From Pseudaeromonas sp038247115 (lineage in GTDB: Bacteria > Pseudomonadota > Gammaproteobacteria > Enterobacterales > Aeromonadaceae), in contig JBBRVG010000002.1 in assembly GCA_038247115.1 (NCBI GenBank), forward strand, positions 1-64,000: 64,000 nt of DNA, given 5' to 3'. Below are positions 35,238 through 44,339 of this stretch, one piece after another. Position 1 is the first letter of the stretch. Each line of letters begins with the position of its first letter. A model generated the notes under the pieces. It saw only the letters and a list, made by a program, of their open reading frames with translations. It had not been told where the DNA came from and searched no databases. Made by a program: the position numbers and the translations under genes.

Positions 35238-37361
35238 TTACTGGCGGCTACGGCTGACCCGCAGGACATCCGGCATCACCCGGATCTTGCGCATCACATC
35301 CGCCAGATGGATCCGGCTCTTGGTGGTGATCAGCAGGTTGACCTGATAGACACGGGCATCCTTCTCTTCGGTGCTGATGCCCTGAATATTGGCGCCGGTC
35401 GCGGCTATGGTATTGGCCAATTGGGCCAACACGCCCTGATGGTTAATCACCTCGATCTGGATGCCGGTGCGGAACTCGTGATCCCCAGTGACTTCCGGAT
35501 CCCACTGTACCGGCAGGTATTTATCCGGCTCTTTGCTGTAACCGCGAATGTTGCGGCAGCTTTCCAGATGGATCACCAGCCCCTTGCCGGGACTGATATG
35601 GGCGATGATTGGATCTCCCGGGATCGGGCGACAACAGTTGGCGAAGGTGACCAGCATGCCATCGGCGCCCTTGATCGGTAGTTTGCGCACATGCTGCGGC
35701 AGCGTGTGTTCCAGATTCAGCTCTTCCACGTTGCCCAGCAGGCGACGGGCGATCACCACGCTCATGGCGTTGCCCAGACCTATGTCGGCCAGCAGTCCAT
35801 CCAGGGTTTCGTGTTTGGTATCTAGCAGCACCTTCTTGATGTTGTCCGGCGCTATCTCCTCCAGCCGCTTGCCTCCTAAGGCATGGCCGAGCAGACGGCG
35901 ACCGAGCACAATCGATTCCTCGCTGCGCAGGTTTTTCAGGAACTGGCGGATCTTGGTCCGCGCCCGGGAGGTGACCACGAAGTTGAGCCAGGCGGCGTTG
36001 GGGCGTGCACTCGGCGCCGTGATGATCTCGATGGTCTGGCCGGAGTTGAGCGACCGACTCAGCGGATAGGGTTGACGATCCACCCGGGCGCCGACACAGG
36101 CGTGACCGATATCGGTATGCACGGCATAGGCAAAATCCACCGGCGTGGCGCCGGCGGGCAATTCGAGAATGCGCCCTTCGGGGGTAAACACATAAATCTC
36201 GTCGGGAAACAGGTCGGTCTTGACGCTTTCGATAAACTCGAACGAGCTGCCCGCGCTCTGTTGTAGCTCCAGCAGACTCTTCATCCAGCGCTGGGCCCGT
36301 CGTTGCGCCGTGGTGCCTGTGGTGTCGCCATCCTGTTTGTAGGCCCAGTGCGCCGCGACCCCCTTATCGGCCATCTGATCCATATATTCGGTGCGGATCT
36401 GCACTTCGACCGGCACGCCGTGGGGGCCGACCAGGGAGGTGTGCAACGATTGGTAGCCGTTGGTTTTGGGAATGGCGATGTAATCTTTGAAGCGGCCGGG
36501 ACGGGGCTTGTAGAGGCTGTGCATCTGACCCAGTACCCGGTAGCAGGTGTCGATATCCCGGACTATGACCCGGAAGGCATAGATATCCATCACCTCGTGG
36601 AATTGGACCTCTTTTTTCACCATCTTGGTATAGATGGAGTAGAGGTGCTTCTCCCGGCCCTTGATCTCGGCGCCGATCTGCACCTCTTCCAGCCGACCGC
36701 CGATTTCGGTCTTGATGGAATCGATGATCTCCTTGCGGTTGCCACGGGCGCGCTTCACCGACTCGCGCAATACCCGCGAGCGCATGGGATAGAGGGCTTC
36801 GAAGCCCAGCTCTTCCAGCTCGGTCTTGATGCTATGGATGCCGAGACGGTTGGCGATGGGGGCGAAGATTTCCAGGGTTTCCCGGGCGATACGGCGGCGC
36901 TTGTCCGGGCGCAGTGAACCGAGAGTGCGCATGTTGTGGGTGCGGTCGGCCAGCTTGATCAGGATGACGCGGATATCCTGCACCATGGCCATCACCATCT
37001 TGCGGAAGTTCTCGGCCTGAGCTTCTTTGTGATCGCGGAATTTCAGCTTGTCGAGTTTGGAGACGCCGGAAACCAGCTCGGCCACGGCTGTGCCATACAT
37101 CTCCGCCAACTGACTCTTGGTGACCGGTGTGTCTTCGATGACATCGTGCAGCAGGGCCGCCATCAGGGTTTCGTGGTCGAGGTGCATATCCGCCAGAATG
37201 CGGGCGACCGCCACCGGATGGGTGATGTAGGGTTCGCCACTGGAACGGGATTGCCCCTCGTGGGCATCTCGAGCCGTCAGATAGGCGTGTTGCACCAGTG
37301 CTACCTGCTCTGCAGGCAGATAGGTACTAATCAGATCTTTAAGACTTTGAAACAGATACAA
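35238..37361 (-). CDS. spoT: Bifunctional (p)ppGpp synthetase/hydrolase SpoT
   Basis: 707 residues. The start is TTG (MYLFQSL), exactly as in E. coli spoT, with CCGGAG upstream. Domains in order: HD hydrolase (HDVIEDT near 72), synthetase (REKHLYSIYTKM, FRVIVRDIDTCYRVLG, NGYQSLHTSLVGP), TGS (IYVFTPEGRILELPAGATPVDFAY), helical and zinc-finger segment (CCRPIPGDPI), and C-terminal ACT. It makes and degrades the stringent alarmone. Part of the gmk-rpoZ-spoT-trmH unit. Confidence 0.97.
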   Translation of the reverse strand: MYLFQSLKDLISTYLPAEQVALVQHAYLTARDAHEGQSRSSGEPYITHPVAVARILADMHLDHETLMAALLHDVIEDTPVTKSQLAEMYGTAVAELVSGVSKLDKLKFRDHKEAQAENFRKMVMAMVQDIRVILIKLADRTHNMRTLGSLRPDKRRRIARETLEIFAPIANRLGIHSIKTELEELGFEALYPMRSRVLRESVKRARGNRKEIIDSIKTEIGGRLEEVQIGAEIKGREKHLYSIYTKMVKKEVQFHEVMDIYAFRVIVRDIDTCYRVLGQMHSLYKPRPGRFKDYIAIPKTNGYQSLHTSLVGPHGVPVEVQIRTEYMDQMADKGVAAHWAYKQDGDTTGTTAQRRAQRWMKSLLELQQSAGSSFEFIESVKTDLFPDEIYVFTPEGRILELPAGATPVDFAYAVHTDIGHACVGARVDRQPYPLSRSLNSGQTIEIITAPSARPNAAWLNFVVTSRARTKIRQFLKNLRSEESIVLGRRLLGHALGGKRLEEIAPDNIKKVLLDTKHETLDGLLADIGLGNAMSVVIARRLLGNVEELNLEHTLPQHVRKLPIKGADGMLVTFANCCRPIPGDPIIAHISPGKGLVIHLESCRNIRGYSKEPDKYLPVQWDPEVTGDHEFRTGIQIEVINHQGVLAQLANTIAATGANIQGISTEEKDARVYQVNLLITTKSRIHLADVMRKIRVMPDVLRVSRSRQ

Positions 37362-37474
37362 GGCCTAACTCCGGCTCACTTCAACGACTGCGAGATACAG
37401 CAGATGCTCCCGATCGGGATGTGATCCTGAGTTTGCTGCCAAATGTAGTGATTGTAAATCGGGGCGAAGGGGAG

Positions 37475-37494
37475 ACGGCACCTAAAGGTGCCGT
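37475..37494. other. Intercistronic hairpin between rpoZ and spoT
   Basis: Stem ACGGCACC / GGTGCCGT with a TAAA loop; no T-run on the minus strand, so it may be a stability or partial pausing element rather than a terminator. Confidence 0.5.
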
Positions 37495-37506
37495 TCTCGG
37501 AAGGGA

Positions 37507-37791
37507 TCAGAGGCTCAGGCCACGGCCTTCGGTCATGGCGGAGACAGCGGCCATTTCGGCGGCTTCCTGCTCTTGCAGATCCTGACGATCCTGGGCATCC
37601 ATAAAGGCGGTAGAGATCAGTCCCTCTTCGATCTCGCGCAGCGCGATCACTGTCGGCTTGTCATTTTCTTCATCGACCAGGGGATCACGGCCTTGAACGG
37701 CAATCTGACGCGCACGGCGAGCGGCGATCAATACCAGATCAAAGCGGTTGCCAACCTGTTTTACTGCATCTTCAACGGTAACGCGTGCCAT
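37507..37791 (-). CDS. rpoZ: RNA polymerase omega subunit
   Basis: 94 residues after GGAG. Typical start MARVTVEDAVKQVGNRFDLVLIAARRARQI and the KPTVIALREIEEGLI segment. It aids assembly of the beta-prime subunit. It lies between gmk and spoT in the conserved order. Confidence 0.97.
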   Translation of the reverse strand: MARVTVEDAVKQVGNRFDLVLIAARRARQIAVQGRDPLVDEENDKPTVIALREIEEGLISTAFMDAQDRQDLQEQEAAEMAAVSAMTEGRGLSL

Positions 37792-37839
37792 GGGAACTCC
37801 AGATATAAAAAATGACGCGAAATTGTACTTGTTTTTAGC

Positions 37840-38469
37840 TTATCCCGCCAGTAGGCGATCCAGCAACTCGGCGTGCCGCAAGCGCTGGGCGGGGAGACGC
37901 GCCCGTTCGGCCTGGATGATACTGGCCAGCTGTTGCAACGAGGTCTCGAAGTCATCATTGACGATCAGATAATCATATTCGTCATAGTGACTCATTTCGG
38001 CCACAGCTTCCGCCATCCGGCCCTGGATTACGGCGTCACTATCCTGACCCCGGCCGCGCAAGCGCTGTTCGAGGATCGGCAAGCTGGGCGGCAGTATGAA
38101 GATGGATCTAGCCTCGGGCAGTTGATCCCGCACCTGGCGGGCGCCTTGCCAATCGATATCGAGGAACACATCGATCCCCTGCTCCAGGCAGCGTTCTATG
38201 GTTTCGCGGGAGGTGCCATAAAAGTTGCCAAACACCTGAGCCCATTCGAAGAAGGCCCCGCGGTCGATCTGGCGCTGGAATTCAGCCACCTCGACAAAGT
38301 GGTAGTGCACACCATCGGCCTCACCCGGACGCATGGCGCGGGTGGTATGGGACACGGAGATCTGCATCCGCTGGTCGTCGTTGTGCTGGGCCAGCAAGGC
38401 CGAGAGCAGGCTGGATTTTCCTGCGCCGCTGGGCGAGGAGACGATATAGAGGGTGCCAAGATGCGCCAT
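37840..38469 (-). CDS. gmk: Guanylate kinase
   Basis: 209 residues. P-loop SSPSGAGKSSLL at 11-22, the GMP-binding TTRAMRPGE and HYHFV, and the DIDWQGARQVR region. It phosphorylates GMP to GDP. First gene of the rpoZ-spoT-trmH unit. The promoter must lie in 38470-38580, just past the minus-strand terminator of an upstream transcript. Confidence 0.96.
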   Translation of the reverse strand: MAHLGTLYIVSSPSGAGKSSLLSALLAQHNDDQRMQISVSHTTRAMRPGEADGVHYHFVEVAEFQRQIDRGAFFEWAQVFGNFYGTSRETIERCLEQGIDVFLDIDWQGARQVRDQLPEARSIFILPPSLPILEQRLRGRGQDSDAVIQGRMAEAVAEMSHYDEYDYLIVNDDFETSLQQLASIIQAERARLPAQRLRHAELLDRLLAG

Positions 38470-38581
38470 ATCAGAACCTATGTCATAACGGACGCCGCCT
38501 GCGGCAGGGCGCGGGTTGGCATCACGGTCGTGGAGTTGGAATCAGGGATAAGGCGGCTAAGGATAACAGAGGTCAGTGAAT

Positions 38582-38735
38582 AAAAAAAAGTCGGGCTCAA
38601 GGCCCGACATAAAAACTGTAGCTTGCTGCGGAAGTGCCCTCCACGCAGTGATACTTGTATCGGTTCGTGCGGATTCCTGCCGATGGTTATTCCAGAGCCT
38701 GAGCTCGGGAAAAACGAACTCGGGGTTTATTTTTT
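38582..38735 (-). ncRNA. Candidate small RNA ending in a strong terminator
   Basis: On the minus strand, an AT-rich block (38736-38790) precedes about 130-150 bases without a plausible gene. Local hairpins are visible: GATAC-AA-GTATC, then CTGCG / CGCAG enclosing a GGAGGG loop. A textbook terminator follows (GTCGGGC, CTTGA, GCCCGAC, eight T) about 110 bases before the gmk start. No coding sequence feeds this terminator, so an independent small RNA is the simplest reading. The 5' end is a guess. Confidence 0.45.
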
Positions 38736-39007
38736 TGTAATTAATTGAAAAGTAATAATAAAAATAAGAATGAGCAACCTAAACGAAAGCTAAACGAGTC
38801 GATGAATAATGAGCCTCGTTGGTGCTGTGCCTGCGTATGACTTGCTTGTTGTATGCGGCGATCCTCGGGGCTGAGTCTGACTCCATCCGGCCTTCCCTTT
38901 TTACCCGGGAAGAAAAAGGTAGCTGTTCGGCTGGGCGACTAAACTCTAGATGCACTGGAAGTGGCGATGGCGGTGTATGCTACTCATGTGACGACACTAT
39001 TACTGCG

Positions 39008-39036
39008 TCAGGGTTCATTGGTCTCTATACCGATAA
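39008..39036 (+). promoter_or_regulatory. Possible sigma28 (FliA) promoter of the chemoreceptor gene
   Basis: ACCGATAA at 39029-39036 matches seven of eight bases of the FliA -10 (GCCGATAA) and ends 25 bases before the start codon. The -35 region (TCAGGGTT, 13 bases upstream) is a poor match. The remainder of 38736-39007 shows AT-rich sequence but no gene. Confidence 0.4.
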
Positions 39037-39061
39037 AGATTCAGGTCATGAAGGGGAAAAT

Positions 39062-40693
39062 ATGTCCATACAAGGTTCGTTGAGAGCACAATTATTAACG
39101 TTGTTGGGCGGAAGTATTCTTCTCCTCGTCATCATATCGCTGTTCTGTTTCCGCCTGCTGGCGCAGGGGGTTGAGGATTATCAATCTCTGGTTCGCAGCA
39201 CCTTGCAAGAGTCGGCTCTGGTTGATCGGGCCAATCTGGAGTTCAAGAGCCAGGTTCAGGAGTGGAAAAATGTCCTGTTGCGGGGCAAGGATCCGGAGGC
39301 GCTGACCAAGTACTGGTCCCAGTTTGAGGAGCAGGAGCGTGCGGTCAACCAGACGCTGGCACAGCTGAGTGAACTGGCCGCCCAGTGGCAGGATACACAA
39401 CTGGTGACTGAGGTGCGGGCCTTGAGTGATGAGCATCAGAAGCTCGGTCAAGCTTACCGTCAGGGCAAAGAGAAATTTGTCGCCGCCCAGGCCGACCCGA
39501 CCGTGGGTGACCAGGCGGTGAAGGGTATCGATCGAGCAACCAGCGAGCAGATGGCGGCTCTGGTCAAACATCTGCATGAAGAAGGTAATCGTCAGGCCCA
39601 AGCCATTAGTGAGGACACGCATACCGATGCCATCGTCGGGGTTGCTGGGTTGCTGGTGGCTTCCTTCATGGTTGGTTTGCTGAGCCTCTGGCTGGTGAAT
39701 CGCCAACTGCTGGTACCCATCAAGGCGCTGACCGATTTTATTATCCAGTTGAGCCATGGCAAGTTCGATCGACCCTTTGCACTGCAGCGGCAGGATGAAC
39801 TGGGCGCCTTGGCCAAGGCGGCCAATACCCTGCGTGATTTCTTGGGGGCGACTTTTTCCCAGCTCAAACTCAGCGGCGATCAGTTGGATAGCGCCAGCCA
39901 TGAACTCAAAGAGATCTCCGGCCTGATGACCAAGGGCACCCGGGATCAGTTCTCCCGTACCGATATGGTGGCCACGGCCATGCACGAGATGTCGGCGACG
40001 GCGCAGAATGTGGCGGAAAATGCCGCCTCGGCCGCCCAGGCGGCGGATCAGGCGGACCGGACCGCTCACGAAGGCGAACAGGTGATGCAGGACACCATAG
40101 GCGGCATAGCCCAGATGGGTAACGAAATCGACAATACCGCGGGCGTCATCCAGCGACTGGATGAAGACAGTCGCCGTATTAGTACCGTGCTGGAAGTGAT
40201 CCGCTCCATCGCCGAGCAGACTAACTTGCTGGCCTTGAATGCGGCGATTGAAGCGGCGCGGGCCGGTGAGCAGGGGCGTGGTTTTGCTGTGGTGGCGGAC
40301 GAGGTTCGCACTCTGGCCAAGCGGACGGCGGACTCCACGGCAGAGATCAACCAGATCATCGCCAAGGTACAGCGTGGCACCCAGGATGCGGTGCAGGCCA
40401 TTGGCAGCAGCCAGCAACTCAGTCAGCAGAGTATCGAGCAAGTGACATTTGCCGGCCGCAAACTACAGAGCATCACCTCTTCCATCGGCCAGATCCACGG
40501 CATGAATCAGCAGATCGCCACCGCCGCCGAGGAGCAGAGCCTGGTGGTGGAGGATATAGCCCGCAATCTGGTGGATATCAAAACCATAGCCACCGAAAAC
40601 GAAGAGAATGCCCACCGCACCCAGGGCGCCAGCGACCAGTTGCATCAAACCGCCGTCGACCTCAACCGCGCCATGCAAAAACTGATGGCCTAA
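39062..40693 (+). CDS. Methyl-accepting chemotaxis protein with small four-helix-type sensor
   Basis: 543 residues from the ATG at 39062 after AGGGGAA; the frame is open far upstream but without a start signal. First membrane helix about 8-35, a periplasmic helical segment of about 150 residues (four-helix-bundle-like), second helix about 190-210, HAMP (PIKALTDFI), and the signalling tip NLLALNAAIEAARAGEQGRG. It is probably served by a sigma28 promoter, which fits the flagellar/chemotaxis regulon. Confidence 0.92.
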   Translation: MSIQGSLRAQLLTLLGGSILLLVIISLFCFRLLAQGVEDYQSLVRSTLQESALVDRANLEFKSQVQEWKNVLLRGKDPEALTKYWSQFEEQERAVNQTLAQLSELAAQWQDTQLVTEVRALSDEHQKLGQAYRQGKEKFVAAQADPTVGDQAVKGIDRATSEQMAALVKHLHEEGNRQAQAISEDTHTDAIVGVAGLLVASFMVGLLSLWLVNRQLLVPIKALTDFIIQLSHGKFDRPFALQRQDELGALAKAANTLRDFLGATFSQLKLSGDQLDSASHELKEISGLMTKGTRDQFSRTDMVATAMHEMSATAQNVAENAASAAQAADQADRTAHEGEQVMQDTIGGIAQMGNEIDNTAGVIQRLDEDSRRISTVLEVIRSIAEQTNLLALNAAIEAARAGEQGRGFAVVADEVRTLAKRTADSTAEINQIIAKVQRGTQDAVQAIGSSQQLSQQSIEQVTFAGRKLQSITSSIGQIHGMNQQIATAAEEQSLVVEDIARNLVDIKTIATENEENAHRTQGASDQLHQTAVDLNRAMQKLMA

Positions 40694-40711
40694 GCCAAAA
40701 CCGGTGTTTTT

Positions 40712-40749
40712 CCCCCTCTGGGTACCCATGAGTCGGTGCCCAGAAGGGG
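40712..40749. other. Hairpin between convergent genes
   Basis: CCCCCTCTGGGTACC pairs imperfectly with GGTGCCCAGAAGGGG across an eight-base loop. It lacks a clear T-run but lies between the convergent chemoreceptor and aldehyde dehydrogenase genes. Confidence 0.4.
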
Positions 40750-40778
40750 CTTCTAGCGGATTGTTCGCCCCTGGCTCG

Positions 40779-42203
40779 TTATGTATTCGGGCTGGCGCTC
40801 ACTAGCAGATGCTTGAGTTCACTGAAGGCTTCAAGCCCCCAGGGACCCAATTCGCGACCCAGGCTGCTTTGCTTGTAGCCGCCCCAGGCGGCCTGAGGAA
40901 ATATCAGCTGAGGCGTGTTGATCCAGACGGTGCCTGCTTGCAGCTGATCCGCCAGTACCCTGGCGGCCGTCAAATCCCGGCTCACCAGAGTCGCCACTAG
41001 CCCATAAAGGCTATCATTCGCCAACTGGATAGCTTCCTCGTCGCTCTCAAAGGGCATGGCGCACAGCACGGGGCCGAAGATCTCCTCCTGCCACAACACA
41101 TTGCTCTGACTTATTCCCTCCACCAGCGTCAGAGGAAAGCCAAACCCCGCCGTGTGTTGGGGCGTCTGACTCAGCCGCAGATCAGGGCTTTGCCCCAGCC
41201 CCTGCCTGAGCAGCGTCTCAACCCGCTGATACTGGCTTTCGCTGATCAAGGGGCCGGTCTGATAGCTCGTCATATTCTCCCTGATCCGGGCCAGCAGCGG
41301 CGCGTAGCACTGCTGGTGCACCAGCAGGCGGGATGTGGCCGAGCACATCTGGCCGGCGTTGAAAAAGGCGCCATCACAGGCCAACTGGGCGGCCAGATCC
41401 AGATCCGCATCGGCTCGCACGATCAGGGCTGACTTGCCGCCCAGCTCCAGGCTGACCCGCTGGATGCGCTCGGCAGCGCCTTGCAAGATCTGCTGACCCA
41501 CGGCTCGGCTGCCGGTAAAGGAGATCTTGTCGATGCCCGGGTGCGCGCATAGCCAGCGTCCGACCTGGGCACCGCCGGGCAGCAGATTCACCACCCCCTT
41601 GGGCAGCCCCGACTCCTGCAGTAGCTCCAGCAGGGCAATTTCGGCCATGGGCGTCAACTCGGAGGGTTTGAGCACTAGGGTGCAGCCGGCGGCCAGGGCG
41701 GGCGCCAGTTTCCAGGCACTGGTGACCATGGGGAAATTCCAGGGGGTAATGAGCCCAGCCACCCCCACGGGTTCGCGCTGATACTCGACTCCCACGCCGG
41801 ACAGGGGCACAGCGACCGGGTACCGGGCGGGGAGCTGTCGGCACAGCTCGGCGTAATAGTCGAAAGTGGCCACCACATCCGCCACATCCATGCGCGCCTC
41901 GTGCTCCGGCTTGCCGCTGTAACGCTGCTGCAGGACGCAGAGTCGCTCGCCATGCCGCTCTACCATAGCGGCGATGCGGGCTAGCCACTCACCACGCCCG
42001 GCATAGCCCAGGGCGCGCCAATCCCCCAGTGCCCGGCGGGCGGCGGCCACTGCCTGATCCAGTTGGGCGGATGAGGCGGCTTGCAGGCGGCCATGGGGCT
42101 GGCGACTCAGAGGATCTACCAGCAGCCATGACTCCCCATGGCCCTCTTGCCACTGACCATCGATCAGCACCCCAACCGTGGGGGTCTGTTGCCAGGTACT
42201 CAT
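40779..42203 (-). CDS. NAD(P)-dependent aldehyde dehydrogenase
   Basis: 474 residues. ALDH motifs: TPWNFPM, LKPSELTP, FTGS, catalytic Glu in LELGGKS, catalytic Cys in NAGQMCSATSR and EEIFGPV. It resembles the betaine/aminoaldehyde dehydrogenase branch. The start codon overlaps the stop of the NTF2-like gene, so the two are translationally coupled and belong to the NCS1 permease operon. A likely role is oxidation of a semialdehyde produced in the cluster's pathway. Confidence 0.92.
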   Translation of the reverse strand: MSTWQQTPTVGVLIDGQWQEGHGESWLLVDPLSRQPHGRLQAASSAQLDQAVAAARRALGDWRALGYAGRGEWLARIAAMVERHGERLCVLQQRYSGKPEHEARMDVADVVATFDYYAELCRQLPARYPVAVPLSGVGVEYQREPVGVAGLITPWNFPMVTSAWKLAPALAAGCTLVLKPSELTPMAEIALLELLQESGLPKGVVNLLPGGAQVGRWLCAHPGIDKISFTGSRAVGQQILQGAAERIQRVSLELGGKSALIVRADADLDLAAQLACDGAFFNAGQMCSATSRLLVHQQCYAPLLARIRENMTSYQTGPLISESQYQRVETLLRQGLGQSPDLRLSQTPQHTAGFGFPLTLVEGISQSNVLWQEEIFGPVLCAMPFESDEEAIQLANDSLYGLVATLVSRDLTAARVLADQLQAGTVWINTPQLIFPQAAWGGYKQSSLGRELGPWGLEAFSELKHLLVSASPNT

Positions 42204-42619
42204 AGTGCCCCCAGCGGGCTCAGGTGCTCATGGATACAGAGCCAGCGGCCATCCTGTTGTTGCTGGAAGATGATGGACTCCCGCTCCAGCAGGGAGAGCT
42301 CGCCCTCCAGGCTCCGCAATCGGGTGCGGACCTGATGGCTCAGCACGGCGCAATCGCCATAGTAGCTGAGTTGGGGGGCCAGGGATGTGCAACCCAGTAC
42401 CTGAAAGCCCGTCTCCAGCTCCCACTGGTGCCAGCGCTGACGGTAGGCCGCCTTGCTCAGCACCTCGTCGGGTACAGTGTGGAAGACAAAGCGCGCCTCG
42501 GGATGAAAGCAGGCAAAGTAGCCTTCGGTATCGTGACGGGCAAAGCAGTCGATCAGATGGTCAATGGTCTGCTGCAGCGACGGGGCCGCGGTGACACAGA
42601 GTCGGAGCGATGGGGTCAT
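42200..42619 (-). CDS. SnoaL/NTF2-like small protein
   Basis: 139 residues from the ATG at 42619 after CCGGAG. The sequence has the cone-fold pattern of NTF2-like proteins (LQQTIDHLIDCFARHDTEGYFACFHPEARFV, and a C-terminal strand WLCIHEHLS). Members are small-molecule-binding proteins or isomerase-like enzymes. It lies four bases behind the permease gene and overlaps the ALDH gene, so it belongs to the same pathway; the reaction is unknown. Confidence 0.75.
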   Translation of the reverse strand: MTPSLRLCVTAAPSLQQTIDHLIDCFARHDTEGYFACFHPEARFVFHTVPDEVLSKAAYRQRWHQWELETGFQVLGCTSLAPQLSYYGDCAVLSHQVRTRLRSLEGELSLLERESIIFQQQQDGRWLCIHEHLSPLGAL

Positions 42620-42623
42620 GACA

Positions 42624-44123
42624 TTACTCCGGTATAGGGTCGAGAGTGACGGCGAACTCTGCCTGGGCGACCGGCTTGGCATCGGGGCCAAACACGGCCG
42701 ATGGCTCCGGGCTGAGCTTGAGTAGCAAGGGGTAGAGCAGCGCCGGCAGCAGCAGGGCCACCAGCAAGGAGATATCCAGGCCGCCAGCCAGCTCACCCCA
42801 GGGACCGACAAACTGTCCCGGGATATTGACCGTCAGCAGGGCCACCAGGGCGGAAGGGATCCAGGCCAGCATGCCCCGCAGGTTCCAGCCTTTGTAGAAC
42901 CAGTAGATGCCGCCTTCCTGACCCCGGTTGAAGCGCTGCAGATCGTCCTGGCTGTAGAAACCGCGACGGTGCAAATAGCCCAGGGTCATGACCACCATCC
43001 AGGGGATAGTCGTGACTATGATCAGGGTCACCAGCGTGGTCACCGAGGCCACCAGATCGAAGGCAAAGCGGCCCAGAAAGATGATGATGATAGAGAAGAT
43101 ACCGATCAGGACAGTGGCCTGGGCGCGGGAGAGTCGAGGGAATACGCTGGAAAAATCCAGCCCAGTGCCATACAGGGCCGTGGTGCCGGTGGACAGGCCA
43201 CCGATCACCGCCAGCAGCATCAGCAGCGGGAAGAACCACAGGGGCGAGATGGCCAGCAGGCCGCCGACGTAGTTGGCGCTCGCCACATACTCGGGAGCGT
43301 ATTGGCTGATGGCCACCATGGTGACCAGACCGAACACGAAAGGCAGCAGGGTGCAGAGTTGGGCTATCAGGGAGGCCAGCATGAGCTTGCTCTTGCTGGT
43401 CTGCCGGGGCAGGTAGCGGCTCCAGTCGCCCAGAAAGGCGCCAAAGGAGATGGGATTGGACATGACGATCAAGGTGGCACCGATAAACAAGGGCCAGAAC
43501 CCGGGCGAGTCGCTGGTCATGCCCGCGCCGGCGAAGGCGGGGTCGAACTTGTCGGCATAGGCGACAAAACCGACCAGAAACACCACGGAAGCCAGCACCA
43601 CCGCCACCTTGTTCACCAGTAGCATGAACTGGAAGCCGTAGATGCAGACCGCTAGCACTATGAGGGCGAACAGACCGTAGGCCAGGGCGAACAGCCAGGG
43701 GCTTTCGGTCAGGCCTAAGATGCGGCAGAAGGCCCCGACCAGGGCATCCCCGGCGGACCAGATGCTCAAGGAGAAGAAGCAGATGGCGGTGAGCAGGCTG
43801 AGGAAGGAGCCGACAATACGCCCCACCACCCCGAAGTGGGCACCGGAGGAGACGGCATTGTTGGTGCCCGTGGTGGGGCCGAATATCCCCATGGGGCAGA
43901 GGATCAGGGCTCCGACTACTATGCCCAGCAGCGTGGCCAGCAGAGCCTGCTGGAAGGAGAGGCCAAACAGGATGGGAAAGGCGCCCAGCATGGCCGAGGC
44001 CAGGGTGTTAGCACCGCCCCATTGCAGGCGGATAAAATCCAGTACGGAGGCGTTGCGCTCCGCATCCGGTATGGGTTCGATGCCAAACGGCTCGACTTGC
44101 ATGACATTGCTTGAGGTGGTCAT
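42624..44123 (-). CDS. NCS1-family (cytosine/purine/hydantoin-type) permease
   Basis: 499 residues from the ATG at 44123 after AGGGA. About twelve membrane helices; the NCS1 family marks include QWGGANTLASAMLGAFPI in the first helix region and SNPISFGAFLGDWSRYLP later. NCS1 carriers import nucleobases, hydantoins, allantoin and related ureides with Na+ or H+. It is the first gene of the minus-strand operon, divergent from the LuxR-type regulator across about 216 bases. Confidence 0.9.
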   Translation of the reverse strand: MTTSSNVMQVEPFGIEPIPDAERNASVLDFIRLQWGGANTLASAMLGAFPILFGLSFQQALLATLLGIVVGALILCPMGIFGPTTGTNNAVSSGAHFGVVGRIVGSFLSLLTAICFFSLSIWSAGDALVGAFCRILGLTESPWLFALAYGLFALIVLAVCIYGFQFMLLVNKVAVVLASVVFLVGFVAYADKFDPAFAGAGMTSDSPGFWPLFIGATLIVMSNPISFGAFLGDWSRYLPRQTSKSKLMLASLIAQLCTLLPFVFGLVTMVAISQYAPEYVASANYVGGLLAISPLWFFPLLMLLAVIGGLSTGTTALYGTGLDFSSVFPRLSRAQATVLIGIFSIIIIFLGRFAFDLVASVTTLVTLIIVTTIPWMVVMTLGYLHRRGFYSQDDLQRFNRGQEGGIYWFYKGWNLRGMLAWIPSALVALLTVNIPGQFVGPWGELAGGLDISLLVALLLPALLYPLLLKLSPEPSAVFGPDAKPVAQAEFAVTLDPIPE

Positions 44124-44339
44124 AGGCTTATCCCTGTCGTGGCAGTTCACATTTGTTTTCCGAGTGGACTCCATCATAGGCCGCCATATCAGGCCGCCAA
44201 TCACCCTGTTGAGGTAGTCGGGGTCTCTTTGAGGCTAATGCATTGAAATAAAATGACTATTTATTGATCGCCCACCCTTTGGCACCCTATGTTAGGATGT
44301 TTTTCCTCTGAGTGTACCCTTGGCGACAGGACCCTTCCC
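44124..44339. promoter_or_regulatory. Divergent promoter region of the permease and LuxR-type genes
   Basis: 216 bases. The central part (44240-44275) is AT-rich with TTGAAATAAAATGACTATTT, compatible with overlapping promoters. No confident operator was identified. Confidence 0.4.

Noticed and set aside
39095..40441. A 448-codon open frame on the minus strand
   Set aside because: It is fully antisense to the chemoreceptor gene, has low-complexity codon-shadow composition and no ribosome site; the plus-strand protein has clear domains.
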